Assembly (NCBI GenBank): GCA_900155495.1
Contig: FTLJ01000212.1
Coordinates: 1 to 57,672 of the forward strand
Reading direction: 5' to 3'
DNA length: 57,672 bases
From: Porogramme epimiltina
Taxonomy: Eukaryota > Basidiomycota > Agaricomycetes > Polyporales > Polyporaceae
A model generated the notes under the pieces. It searched no databases. It was not told the origin of the DNA and was given only the letters and a program-made list of their open reading frames with translations. The position numbers and the translations under genes are program-made. Numbering within the stretch: position 1 is the stretch's first letter; each line of letters opens with the position of its first letter. Below, one piece after another: positions 23,151 through 35,284 of this stretch.

Positions 23151-24116
23151 CCTCCGCATGGCCTCGGGTGGTGCACGCGGCGTCTCTGGCGGATGCGCGG
23201 ACGCTTTTCGTGAAATGTACGATAATGTAGCACTACTTACTCCGCCTCTCCATAATAGAGCCCATGGATGCGAAGCTGCCCCCCGCGAGCGTTGAACGCT
23301 CTGGAATGGTTTGCCCGGTTGGCGCGAAACTCCACACCGATCTGTGCGGGCGGGGGAAGGCCGATGGCTGGGCGCATTCGCGTAGCATCGCGTTCAACGC
23401 TGCATCTCTCGCCTTTTTTTGCCATCGGCCTCGGCAAGTCTGGGAACCAACGATAGGATGTGCGGGCTACCAAGTGATGCTCGGCGGTCGGAGCTTTCTC
23501 TGAGATATGATGAGTGTGTGGCCCCCGACGCAACGTGTCTGATGGTTTCACTAGATTTACAAGCCCCGCTGGGGGTCCGGTAGCACCCAAAGGTAGCAAT
23601 GCATAGGAACATTTGCGCCCCACAAACGGGCAACTACACGCAGTTTACGAAAGGCGACCCCCCAAGCATCACTGTCTCGGAGGTACATGGACGAGCCCGC
23701 GCAGCTCATCGGTATGCCCATATTCCTCTATTTAATGTGCCCGCTGCGCAGCCCCCGGTTCCTTCTCAAGTACCCGAGATGCGAACTTTATGTGGCGTAG
23801 TCAGGGGCGCAAGTCGAGACCCATACGGTGCACCCAAAAACAAAGTCGCGCTTCGCATATGTCGCTAGTAGGTTGAGCCGGCATGCGGAGCGCTGCTGTC
23901 GCGCCTTCTGTAGTATTCCATTCGTCGCACATTCTGGCTACGCATACATTCATCATGCACCGGTCCCGCTCGTAGTAGGTCTAGCCCACTCGCGGGCTAG
24001 GTGGTCAACAATATAACTGACGGATGCGTTGCCCTCATAGCACTCACCACAACCCCCCACGCCCTCCTGCGAAGGTCTCTCCACATCTTGAAGACGCCTT
24101 CTCATCTTTTTGCGAC
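23151..24116. other. Spacer between DUF6534 genes 2 and 3
   Basis: A minus-strand frame of 128 codons at 23237-23623 is open but has no features I recognise and no supporting exons. Otherwise only promoter DNA of the third gene is expected here. Confidence 0.4.
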
Positions 24117-26169
24117 ATGTTCACTTTATTTCCCAGTCGTGAGGACATACCTTTCGTCCAACTCTGTGTGGAGAAGAGCATAGGCCCAGCACTACTAGGC
24201 GGTTGTGTTGGATGCATGTGCGTCGCCTTGTTTCTCCCGCCTCGCTGTATTCTCCCGGTGAATGCCCAGTCTAACGATGAACCCCCCGGAACTAGCCTCT
24301 ACGGCGTGATGGTGGCACAGGCAGTGACGTACTTCCGCTCGTGTCGAGCGGATCGCACGATAGTGAAAGCGATTGTCAGTCCCCGCTACAATTCGGACTA
24401 CTAGAGTTTTAGGTCTAACCATCCGTGTCCCCGCAGGTGGCGTCATTATTGTATGTGAAAGTCTGCAACTGGGACAGTCAGGTCGAACATTTACATCCAA
24501 ACCCTAGCCTCGCTGAAACCGTACACATCCTTTTGACCGGACATGCGTAGTAAGTTGTAACCTGTGTCATGCCTGCTGAACGCTGAGCTACGGCAGTTAC
24601 TTCTACGGTATTACGCATCATGGGGATGAAGCAGCGTATGAATATGCGACAATGTGAGTTACGGTTCTACTCCCTCGTAGACTCTTGGATATACAGCTCA
24701 CAAGAGTACATGTAGTTCTCTTGTGGTATGATGTTCAACCCACTTGTAAGTTCAGGCTAACAAATATTCGTAGCTCTACTGTCCGACAACGGTAAGAAGA
24801 GGGCGTCAGTCCAACACGAACATTTTACTGACAGAGGGAACAGGGAATACTTATTCTCATCAGTAACTTGTCCTGGAATCTTGTTCGAATTTGTTATGCC
24901 TTGAATGAACTAACTTCAGTTCCTATTCAGCTTTTACGCCCGCAGAGTCTATCTATGTTAGTGCTCGTGTATGCCAAGAGGACTCTAGGGTGCTTACATG
25001 TGCATAGGCAATCCTCCACGGAAATTGATCCTGATATTACCTTGGGTGAGTATCTCTCTCGTTGCCATACGAGTTCCCTGACGCGGTATAGGCCGTTTTT
25101 GCTCTCGCTGGTTTTGGTATGGCAACTCAACTATGCTGAGATAGCCAACAAACCTGATTCACTAAAATCCTATATTGGGAGCAGTATTTGTAACGAGTAC
25201 GTCAAAAGGGGTGGTGTATCAGCAGTCCTGACCAGGTTTTCCATAGTGATGACCGTAGGACTGTCCGTTCTCGCAGCCCTTCTAACCCGGACTGTACTCA
25301 TAGCGAAGCTTCTTAGCTTTGTATACAGAACATATAGCTTCTGGGTCCAAATCAAAGTGAGTGAGCCTCTCAGCCAGTTCTCGCCACATGCTGATACCCG
25401 CATCCAATCTTAGTGGGTTGCAGCTGCCGCTTATGGCTGTGCTGTCGCTGCCGACCTCACAACAACCGTGGCGCTCATCGTACATCTTCATAGGGGACGT
25501 AGCGGGCTAAAACGGTGTGTGCCCGTTCACTAAACGTTCCTGGTCTCCTCATCACACTTTGCAGTACCGACAGACTCATAAGTACCTTAACGAAGTATAC
25601 ATTCAACACAGGTACTATTTTCCTCTGCACTGATATCTGAAGTTGGCCAACAAGTGCCCCGAACATACAGGCCTTGCGACGAGGTGATATTAGAGTGACT
25701 GGCTATATATTCGCTAACAGGGATGTATACAGCATGTCGAGCATTGCGAGTCTTCTAGTTGTATGCATTGAATATCCCAATATGAAGTAGTGACGGTAGC
25801 TCATGTCCCCGTGCAGGATCTCATCGAAGGAAAAGGAAGGCTCTACGTAATCATTTTCAGTATAATAGGGACAAAAAGTGCGTGTTCTCCATGCGTCTCA
25901 GTGCCTTCCAAATTGCTTACAATGTTCACGCCAGTTTACGCAATCTCCGTACTATTCGCGTACGCAACGACGCTTTCATGGTTCCTTTGTATCACAACTT
26001 ACACGACTACCAATCTAGTCTGAACTCGCGAGATCGTCTTGCCAGACAGCTTGATCCGGCGAATACCATCAACATCGTGGACTGTCGTATAGACATGAGT
26101 GATTTCCGCCTCCGAAGTATCCGCCCAAGGCTGGGTTGCGACTATGATGTGAGTGTTTCGAGCTTCTGA
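24117..26169 (+). CDS. DUF6534-type membrane protein, tandem copy 3, possibly impaired
   Basis: Third DUF6534 gene. Most exons match copies 1 and 2 in length and order: exon 1 24117-24217, exon 2 24296-24374, the 14-nt exon, the 26-nt exon and the 12-nt exon at 25185-25196. Conserved segments include ILYGVMVAQAVTYFR, FYARRVYLC (with a 51-nt GT-AG intron directly after, 24957-25007), TTTVALIVHLHRGRSG, TDRLISTLTKYTFNTG and VYAI-like ISVLF near the end. Two places do not resolve. The micro-exon near 24702-24710 is 9 nt where 3n+1 is needed. The exon after the 12-nt one seems fused to the following exon near 25301-25360. Either the gene splices differently here or it is starting to decay. Confidence 0.65.
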
Positions 26170-26477
26170 AAAGTTCTCCTTTATTAAACCTCGCTGTAGG
26201 CATAGGGCAGCACTCAGACCCGAGTAACATATGTGTACCGTAGATCTCTTCGTGTCAAATGGACATTTGCCAGAGGCAGGTCCTCTAATGCGCACCGTGG
26301 CTATGCCACGCCCCGTATTATGCAAACCCGCGTACGCGGCCGCCTGGTTATCCACAAAATGCGACAATCTTCCGCTCCTCACGCACAACGAGTGAATAGA
26401 CACTGATCGCATCGCGAAACACGCATTCTTTCCTTCCACATTCTTGTGTCAGAGTAACTCCGCGCAGACCATCGCAG
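26170..26477. other. 3' flank of DUF6534 gene 3
   Basis: No gene-like signal; it leads into the right copy of the large direct repeat. Confidence 0.4.
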
Positions 26478-27500
26478 TGGTTGGAGATGTATGTTGGGGA
26501 TCCATGAGGAAGTAAGGTGTGCTTCGTCCACTGTGATAGACATTTTTAAAGCCTTGAGCGAAGCACAGAACAAGGGTGCCAAAGTTTGTGTGCTTGCTAT
26601 ATTGAGCGCTACGACCGGCCAATGGATACGCGTGCACGTGATCGGATCATCGCGACGCGTCGCGTTATTTTTAGCATCGCTGGGTCTGGCGTTCAAGTGA
26701 TATTGAACTTGACCATGAAGTGGGAATTCGAAGGTTTAGTAAAACGCCAGTGTTCTGGGGAAAGGAGTTAACTTGGAGAGAGCCATGATGAAACCAAAGT
26801 ATTGAGAGGCAACCAGCGTTTGGTGGACGGTGCACGCAAGGAGTGAAGCCGACAGAGAGGGGCGAAAAGGAATAAAGGCTAGACGAGTGGAGGGGAGGAT
26901 GATGGATGGTGATCGAGGAGAGATCGCTGTTAACGCTAAGCGCGTCGTGTCCTCGGCTAGATCATCGACGCATCACGCAAGACCAGTGTGATGTAGCCAC
27001 ACGCCAGGCTCTCGTCCTGCACGTCACTGCGCAACCGCGCGTATATCTCAAGGACTTGCCCACTTCCCCTATAGATTAGAGAGAGGCGCTCAGATAAAGC
27101 GGCTCCTTTGAAGGCGAAATAGTCCCTCCGCAGACTCGGCAGTCACTCTGTAGAGTCTATACTAGCCATGTAGTTACGGTACCACTGTAGACACTGCGTC
27201 GAGAGACGATAGTAATAATGCGGTTTGTAACCCGGGAATGGGGGGGATCAATACAATAGGATAGGCGAAAAGCTCACAGAGCTTTCCAAGGGTGGGCGGC
27301 TCGTTCGACATACAACATGTGTGGGAGAAGGCACGTCGGGCTCGTGGCGCTGCGCGTCCTATGCGTCGCACTACGCCTCGAGCTCGATGTGCCGCGCCCT
27401 GGGCCTGCCGCCACTCGTGTTCTCTCCCGCCTGGGGTCGGAGCCCGATCCTGTGACAGAAGAAACATGCCTCCCGTCAGCCTTACTGTGGTATTTGGAAA
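26478..27500. repeat. Large direct repeat, right copy, internally deleted
   Basis: Aligns with 15117-15590 followed directly by 16560-17460. Both sides read through a CATGATGAAA word (near 15593 and 26786), after which the left copy has about 960 bp missing here. The repeat pair therefore flanks the DUF6534 trio. The right copy carries another fragment of the unrecognised minus-strand gene (27200-27480). Confidence 0.8.
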
Positions 27501-27539
27501 CGAGAAGATATTACACATCATTGGATGATTGGATTGCTC

Positions 27540-28860
27540 AATTCCCCCAGTGAGCCCATCGAGGGCTAAAAGGGGTGGATAGCAGACCTGGACCAGTCGG
27601 GGTCGAAGGAGGTGCCCTGAGGGGCATTAGGAAATTGGTAGTTTGAGTATGGGTAGGAAGTCGGCGGATTCGCCGGTTGGTAGTCGGTGAACATAGCAGA
27701 TTCGTCGGAGGGGCGGAAGCCTGATGGAGGATGGGCGGTGAAGGAAGGAGATGTCGCGACAGTGGGCACTGTCTGACGGAAAGGCGCGAAGGCGTACGGC
27801 CCTCGAACGGGTGCCAGAGCCCGAGTCGGGTTGGTGGCGTGGTGGGCGCTCTCGGGGGCTGGCTCGAGGGCGCACGATGGAGTCCGGAAGTCGGCGCAGA
27901 GGATGGTAGTCCGGGTTCCGTTGGCCGCGACCTGAACCCATGCGTGCAGGGCATACAGCCGGAGGCGACGGATGTCTGGCAGGCGCATCGTGGGCGCTAG
28001 CTGTTGTCGCGGTGCACGTGAGCAATTTACGCGCAACGCGTCGCACTATTTTTAGTGCACCACCGGGCGGGCACAGAGTAGAGCGCTGCTGACCTTCTCG
28101 ACGTAGGTCCTAGAGATTTCGTGGGCGATATCACCCGCGGTACTGTCGCATTCAATAAATTCAGGGAGCTTGAAGACTCTGAGGGCGATATTGGGTGCCT
28201 CAACGTAGAAGTCATCCCCCTGCAAGGAGAGTGTCGGATGAGTGGACGTAGGGCAGGAGTAGAGCAATGCGCGTACTAACCCAGAGAAGCAATTTTGCTC
28301 TAGGTCTTTCGACCCACGAGGATGGCAGTCGTATAGGGTGGGTATGATCCACTTTCGTAATAAGATAGTTGGCGTGATCACCCTCCGCGCATTGGGAGAG
28401 CTCCAGGCCCCCGGTGTGGAAGGGGAAAGTTCCCAAGGACACAGTGGAAGCGTGGGTTGCAAAGGCCATTGTGAATAGGGGGCGTCTTGGCAGTGTTGTA
28501 GGGTTTCGTGTGAGATAATGCAGCGCGCACAAGAGAGTCGAAGCAGGAATGCGCGAGGATACGGAAGCAGCTTCTAGCTGTACGGTGTGGTGAGGCAAAT
28601 AGAGCAGTCCCTGATATGGGAAACATTATATAAGCGAGCACGGTGCCTCGTGGTAAGCCACTCGGAGTACTCGGCGAAGGGGAGGGACGGCAGTAGGCGG
28701 GCGAGGTAGGTATGGAGGAGCGAGGTTGTGCCATCGATGCGCGGGTTCTTACAAACGCGAGGAACGTAAAAGTCAAATATATTGGGTAGGAGGAGGATTA
28801 CAGGGCATAACCGAGGCAGAAAAGAGCTGCTCGAAGTGGGGAGGGCGTCCGTCATGACAC
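27540..28860 (-). pseudogene. Relic of the unrecognised gene family, copy 3 (longest)
   Basis: The longest set of minus-strand fragments of this family. In coding direction: 28600-28855 (a segment with LLHTYLARLLPSLPF), 28212-28560 (with KVDHTHPIRLPSSW), 28060-28260 (with VEAPNIALRVFKL and HEISRTYVEKVS), then 27560-27960, a Pro/Ser/Thr/Tyr-rich stretch. The pieces lie in different frames, and only some junctions have plausible splice sites. The segment at 28060-28200 resembles 15330-15447. It may be a barely intact gene or a relic; the family is not recognised. Confidence 0.4.
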
Positions 28861-29039
28861 AGGAACGCGGGATGTTCTATTGCAGGAGCATGCGAGCCAC
28901 TGCGCCGAAAGACGCCACGTGAAGGGTAGCTAGATTGAGAACAGCAGTAGCGTGTATGGGGGTAGGGGAAGTAGGGGGGACGCAGGGAAACGTCTGTGCT
29001 GAGCCAATAATAAAAGAAAAAATAGCCCACCAGGCAGTC

Positions 29040-29640
29040 ATCGAAAGGTAAAGAGCTGAGAGCGAGAAACAGGGCTAAGGTAAAAAGGTTAATCATATGG
29101 GGAGGGGATATAGGGGGACATGAGGGAAAATTGGACGAAGCAGAATGGATACAATATCGCCTATAGACAAGAGAAAATTGAGGACGCACAGAGAGCCACA
29201 AAACCCTCCACCCTGTCACCGTTCAGAGATCCCCCATCGCTCCACAAATTCATCTCCCATATTCCTTCTTACTCTCAAATTTCTTCGTAGGCATTCTTTA
29301 TAGATGTGACGCTAAGCTTCCCGCTCGAAAAAAACTGGCGTCCATAAAATGGGGAGGGGTGACGTGGCGACCGTTAGGAGATGAAATTTGAACGACACCG
29401 CGGATAGTGTATGGAGCTCGAGCTGAGCGGTAGACTTGCGCCAAATGCGCGTCAATTGTCGAGGGAGGTAGTTGATCATGATCGCAGGAGACAGAGGCAG
29501 CCGAGGAGGGAAAATGAACAGTGACAAATAAGTGGAGGGGTAGACGGACAGCCAAGATCAGGAGCAGATTGCTTTTGGCGCTGAGCGTTGGGTGCGCGCC
29601 TAGTCCTCGGCTACACCGCTGGCCATGACGTCAGCAACTT
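29040..29640 (-). repeat. Dispersed upstream block, copy 3
   Basis: Copy of the block described at 16150-16760, here just upstream of the long relic at 27540-28860. The left landmark is GAGGACGCACAGAGAGCC near 29171; the right end is GTCCTCGGCTACACC near 29596. Confidence 0.6.
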
Positions 29641-30073
29641 CACTAGTGAGCACAACGGTGATCACGTCCAAGGGCGCACCCGTCGTCCAGCTCACACGCA
29701 GCCGCACGCGCATCCACAGCACATTCCCAGTACAAATCTTCCTTTCCGACCTGCCTTACTCCCGTGTCGACTAGTCGTCGAGCGCTAGCGTAACCTTCAA
29801 GTTATGTAGAGTCTACCACTTGCAGTCTGGCAGAGTCCGACATCAATGTACGCGTAATAGTACAGATCGTGAGCCTAACGCGCCCTTCCAGTGATATTTG
29901 CTTAGTTTTATCTCATTTTTCCCGTGAATCCTTATACCCTATTGATTCCAAAACTCTACATACTCACGTTCATGGGCAGATGTAATCCTCTTTCCCCGAT
30001 GGAAAGCTGCCCCCCTCACACCAGCAGATTCGCTTATTCGAGCTCATCGCTATTCGAAACCCCCATGTGCCGA
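29641..30073. other. Spacer before the seven-helix gene array
   Basis: No gene seen. It is the 3' flank of the first minus-strand membrane protein gene. Confidence 0.4.
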
Positions 30074-31550
30074 CTATGAAGAATCACGTGTGCCTACTTC
30101 TACTTCCCGGAGGTGCGTAACAGTCGCCTGTGTGGTTCTCGAGCGCTGACTGCCGTCGCCAACGTCTGCGAAGTGCAGAGAGTTGCTCTGGGTTCCCCCG
30201 ACGTCAACGGTCCATGCATCGAGCTTTGTCTGGCTGATATGAACAACAACGATGACGAGCATTGGGTATATCGCCTTCAAATCAGATTCCGTAAGCTCAA
30301 GTGTTGGATCGCAGGATTATGGGCACAAACACACCACTAGATAGACTGCTGCACCCCCCGAGACGATGTCGTAAAAACGGAGGACCGCAGTCTCCCCAGG
30401 GCTGGGGTCTTCGAGAGGAAGGAAGTAAGCGTAGAATATAGCAAGCATAAGCTGAACGAGGCTTGTCAAGTTTTCATCTATAATAACAGCCCCACAGAGC
30501 GACGTACCCAGAGAATGGAATATATGGTTCCTGACTCAACGAGTAAACACAGGATAGCTAATACTCGCGAGGTGTGCGCTCTCCTGTTCAAAGCCGCTAC
30601 GAGTATCTTACGGTGCTCCCTGCGTGTCATTAGGACATTTAGTGTCAGCAACGCAAGTCGAGATAGAAGAACTCAACCATGCTTTGTATCCGATCAGCGA
30701 CGTGGATGCCACGTTGCTTAAGAATAGTATGAAGAAACACGTCATCCCATAGATGTCCAAACCCCTTCGGTAGACGCCTTGACCAAAAACATATTCACCA
30801 CCAGACAAGCTCATTTTGTAGGTGGAGATGGAGCCTAGTACTGTCCTCAGGAGTTCGCATGGGTTTTACCGTCAGAATACCATACGAACAACCTACCTGG
30901 ATTCGTATAATGCTCACCTAATGTTATGGTCAAAGCGGAGACGCACCCGACCAGTATGCGACGATTGTTTGGCCACACCGCGCATGCTCTCCACCATACT
31001 ATCGCATCCGCAACGGAGACCTATGGAGTGCTCAGCATCCATCCTTATGAGGGTCTAACCTCGGGACACTCACGTTTATTGTGAGCGTCGCGCAGAATAT
31101 CCACGATTGTGTCTCTAGAATGTTTCCACCCCAACCGGACGAGAGCGAATGGCTGTAAGGAATGTACAGAGATAGCGTGTCCCAGGAATATACATTCGCG
31201 TAGTGGATGACGGATAAGGCGAAGTATACGCATGTGGATGCGTAAAGTGTTGCCATAGAAAAGAGTTGGACACACGTTGATTTCAGGCGGAGGCCCTTTC
31301 GCCTGTGGAAAAACCATGAGGCAAAGTATACAACTCCTTTCCCAAAAGTCGTACACTGAGAAAACTGCCGTTGCAAGGGCTATCATTGTCAAAGAACCTA
31401 GAGTAGGATCAGACTTAGAGATTGTACACGTGTGATGGGCTGCATAACCGCACCTAGGAAGAAAGAGGACATGATAATTACACTCAACCGCGACGCAGCA
31501 CCCGAGTCGTCCGCGATGTTGTTGAACGCCCCCCGCGCTCCGAGTGGCAT
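30074..31550 (-). CDS. Orphan seven-helix membrane protein, array copy A
   Basis: Member of a basidiomycete-type integral membrane family without known function. Eight exons on the minus strand, all GT-AG in consistent phase; exon 1 is 31550-31454 (97 nt) and exon 2 is 43 nt. Seven hydrophobic segments are expected. Landmarks in order: a start MPLGARGAFNNI, MSSFFLG, an exon-3 segment FSMATLYASTCVYFAL, the motif VADAIVWWRACAVW after helix 3, ACTS-like helix NVASTSLIGYKAW, and then LLVESGTIYSILW in helix 6. The last exon starts AIYPMLVIVVVHISQTKLDAW and ends in a short hydrophilic tail with stop at 30074. It is the most divergent of the A-D subgroup at the N-terminus, lacking the FDYIVKD start of B-D. 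Confidence 0.85.
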
Positions 31551-33404
31551 TTCTTACTAGTGTGATATCGTGACAGTGAGCTGAAGGGAGATGAGATTGG
31601 TAGCGGGGGTAGTCAAGGCTCACGTACATATATAATCCCCTATGCAGCCCTTCTCACAGGATCCGGAGGCTTGGCAGCATCATGCTTGTGATCAGAAGCT
31701 CAGACGAGGTCCACACGGAGCTCATTTCAAGGTCGCGCGATTGTGGGGTGCTCTGTGAAATGTATTCAGAAAATAATATGCCTTTACTATACGTGAAAAA
31801 GTACAAGATTATGTGTTCCCCTTATTATTTGCGTCTATATACGTCACCTCAGTAAGATGTCGTCTATTCAGACACTTCATAGAATTTGCCATGTCCTCTG
31901 TTCCCGTCACGTTGGTGTCTTCATTTCTCTCGGTATCTCCATCCAGTTACTTCTCCCTGGACACACCCACCGCAATATAGTATTAGTCAATCGCCGACGG
32001 AGCCGGCATACCGACCCAGAACGTAGCTGCGGTATCCATTTCAGACCTTTATGCTTCCATTCCGTAATCGGCGTGTGGTGGCTCTCGGCGAAGACATGTT
32101 AGCTGTGGAAAGCGGTCAGTGGCGCTTCAAGCTTCAAGTTTCAGACATGCCTCATTGATGGATGGCGGGCTCACCACGAAGAGAACAACGCTTGCGGTGT
32201 AAAGGACTACTCTAAGTAGTGCCTAACCCCGCTCCGAAACTTTATTCGCATCCGATCCTAGCCGCTTTTACTCTTAGCAAGCAAATGGGCATAGATATGA
32301 TGCGACAACATTACCCACCCGAGACACACAAACCTTACCTCATACTCACGCGCGCGCCAGACTCAACCCCATTGTACACCTTCATAAAGTACACGCGATA
32401 CGGCCAAATTCGTGCTCAAACAATAACCACCAGTAAGCGGGTCGATGAGGCACGACTAGTATGTAGCGACTGTGCGTCACGCGTTATAGTCCAAAGCTTC
32501 ATGCCAATGGAAGCTTCAACACAAGGTGGTTTTATTCCCCCTTGACACGCCACAAATATATGGGGTGAGTATCGGGATGCACGAGCCTTACGTTATAATG
32601 ATGAAGGCGGAACCTAGTGGGATTCACAAGACTTGCAGGACGGCGGGGTTCAGAATGAATGACGGTGGGGTGGGAGAACGTGGCGGATTCCGAATTGTTA
32701 GATCTCCGTTAAATCCTTCAATCGAACTCAATCTCTCCACCGTTCTCCGAAGGCTTATAGCCAGACCGATAGCTCGACTAGAATCCTCACCCCCCCCTCA
32801 CCATTCCACCCTCCCCTCCCCCGCCTTTCGCACCCCCCAATGTAGCGTCTCACGGATATACAGATATAGAACGTCTGTCAGCTCCCACAACCACCGTCTG
32901 GTGGAGGGTTCGGCCGGGAGTGAGTTTTCAAAACCAAGCGTGGGGGCTATGAATTCAATGCGCCGCTGTCGCGGGAGGGCGGAAGTGGGGGCTACGACGA
33001 GCTAGAGCCGGAGCCGTACATCTCCTGAAGGCTTTTGTTGGTAGTTTTAACGCACGAACACGGCACGGAACGATCTCATGACCACTCAATAACATAACGA
33101 GATTCTGCTAAAGTGCATTGTACTAGAGCCTTGAAGTAACCAGAAGGGAAGACCTACGATGCAGCTCCGGACAAATTTCTCCCAGCCCAACGCTCGACAA
33201 AAACTTCTAAAATGTACGGTTTGAGTGAAATGGTATAGCTGAATGTAGAGGGATGGGTACTGGATGATTGAAGCGACGAATATGCGCACCCAGTGCGCTG
33301 GTAATGAATCGAACTGGTCAGGCAGTCAGCTAAGTGGATTGTAACAGATCGATGAGTTTCAGTAGGATAATTTCTGGATGCTATAGCGAGTCTACCTTTG
33401 CCAT
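31551..33404. other. Spacer between array copies A and B, possible fragments only
   Basis: No gene supported. A plus-strand tail near 32925-33027 with GGYEFNAPLSREGG and YDELEPEPYIS looks protein-like and may be the end of a decayed gene. CTTCAAG words are repeated near 32127-32142. No E-type relic is seen here, unlike the spacers after copies B and C. Confidence 0.4.
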
Positions 33405-34815
33405 TCAGAGGCGTGTATGAGTCCCACGCACGGTGGTCGAATGCTGACCGCTGTTTCCAACGTCCGCGAACCGCATAGAGCTAGTCGGGGTCGCGACGGC
33501 TTGCCATGCATCGAGCTGCGACTGGTTGATGTTGACAAGTACGACGACGAGCATCGGGTACGTCGCCTGTGGCGTTGTCAACATAGAGCTTGTAGGGGTA
33601 TGGATACAAACGCACCACCAGATAGACTGTGGCTCCCCCGGATATGACGTCATAGACGTACGGGAACACGCCTGGCCCTGATGTCGTCCCGCCGATAGAA
33701 TACAGGTAGGCGTAGCATATGGCGAATACGAGCTGGTTTTGGGTCTTCTTAAAATCTAGGATATATGGTATATAGAAGAACGTACCCAAATGAGAGAATA
33801 TCCGGTTCCCGACTCGATAAGTAAAGACAGGATAGTCATTGCCCGGGATGTGCGTGTCCGACTGTTTAAGGATTCTCTGAGAACCTTGCGATACACCCTG
33901 AGTTTGTGGCATACTTTTCAGCGCATTTTTGAAAGTATAGAAGCGGGGGATCCTACCAAGCTTTATATCCTATCAGCGATGTCGATACTACGTTGCTTAT
34001 GAAAAGCACGAAGAAACACGCGGTGCCGTAGATGTCCAATCCACCTCTGTCTCCACCCTCGTTGAGAGCGAATCCGTCGCCAGACAGACTTGTCATATAC
34101 GTGGAGATGGAACCTAGGACTACGAACAAGCATTTTGTCGTTAAATCCATTCTACCCGAAGCAGGAACACCCTTGATACTTACCTAGCGTTGCGGTAACA
34201 ACTGAAACAGACCCGATGAGGACGTAGCGGTTCACCCGCCACACCGCGCATGCCCTCCACCACACGACCGCGTCCGCGACAGATATCTACAGAATGATCA
34301 GCGCTCAGGAGCATGATTCGCTCTTGGGAGTCCCTTACATTGATCGTGAGCGTCGCTGAGAATATCCACGATTGCGCCTTTTGCACATTCTCCCCCCAGC
34401 CGGATGTAGAGAGTGGGCGCATAGGCGAGTAAAGGGAGACCGTATCCCAGGAATAGACGTTGACGTAATATGCGACGGATACAGCGAAGTATACGCATGT
34501 AGAGGCGTAGAGAATCGCTATGGCGAGCAGCTGGATACGTATTGACGTTCGGCGGAGGCCCTTTCGCCTGGAGAGATAGTCAGCGAAAGTACGAGAGGCA
34601 GTGTGAGAAAAACATACACCAAGAAGAAGGCTGTGACGAGAGCGAGGATCGTTAAAGAGCCTTGAGAATCTGTGAGACTGACAGACGGATTAGGTGTGCA
34701 TTCCTAATGTGGACATACCTAGAAGGAAAGACGACATGATGACCGTGCTCATCTGTGCGACCGCCCCTGGGTCTTTCACGATGTAGTCGAACACGCCTCT
34801 GCCCTGGAGTGACAT
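33405..34815 (-). CDS. Orphan seven-helix membrane protein, array copy B
   Basis: Eight-exon gene on the minus strand. Exon 1 is 34815-34719 (97 nt) and encodes MSLQGRGVFDYIVKD followed by VIMSSFLLG; exon 2 is 43 nt. Conserved landmarks are ILYASTCVYFAVSVAYY, VADAVVWWRACAVW, GLDIYGTACFFVLFISNVV, SLIGYKAW, LLIESGTGYSLIW, VYDVISGGATVYLV and YPMLVVVLVNINQSQLDAW. The stop is at 33405. No frame break is seen. An N-terminal helix starts directly after a short polar head and no signal peptide is needed. It is closest in sequence to copies C and D, and the C-terminal 45 residues are variable. Confidence 0.9.
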
Positions 34816-35284
34816 GGGATTAAGAGCAGGGTATCGTCCAGGAGACGGTGAGATGAAAGTCGAAGGGTGGTGGGAGCGGCGAGCCTTGCAACGATGCTCT
34901 CCTTTAGCTTGAGTAGTCGTCCTACTGCCAGCCCGCGTGGAGCCGAGATCCTCCTTTTTGACTGAATCTAATCACAACTAAGATGGAAATCAACGAGAAG
35001 GTCGGAATAGTTGATCAGACACTTACTAATTGGGTCATCTGGGCAATCCGTTGACCGGAATTCACTCCCGAAGAAGTGTCGACTGTATATGCCAAGGACA
35101 TTCAGAATCTCACGTCAAGTTTCTTTCAAGTCACTAGATGCTACATCAGCCAGACCATACGCAAAAAGCTGATAGAGCAGACACCGTTCTCATCTTCTCC
35201 TTTCACCCACAAGATCGACAGCCTCCACGCCGCTCAACCTGCATTCGTCACAAGCTTCGCAATCCCCGACTCCGCCGTTGACAT
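34816..35284. other. 5' flank of array copy B
   Basis: Promoter DNA of copy B on the minus strand. A plus-strand frame at 35076-35288 has no support. Confidence 0.4.

Noticed and set aside
23237..23623. Minus-strand frame of 128 codons between DUF6534 genes 2 and 3
   Set aside because: No recognisable motif, no adjoining exon and no paralogue at the equivalent place in the other spacers.
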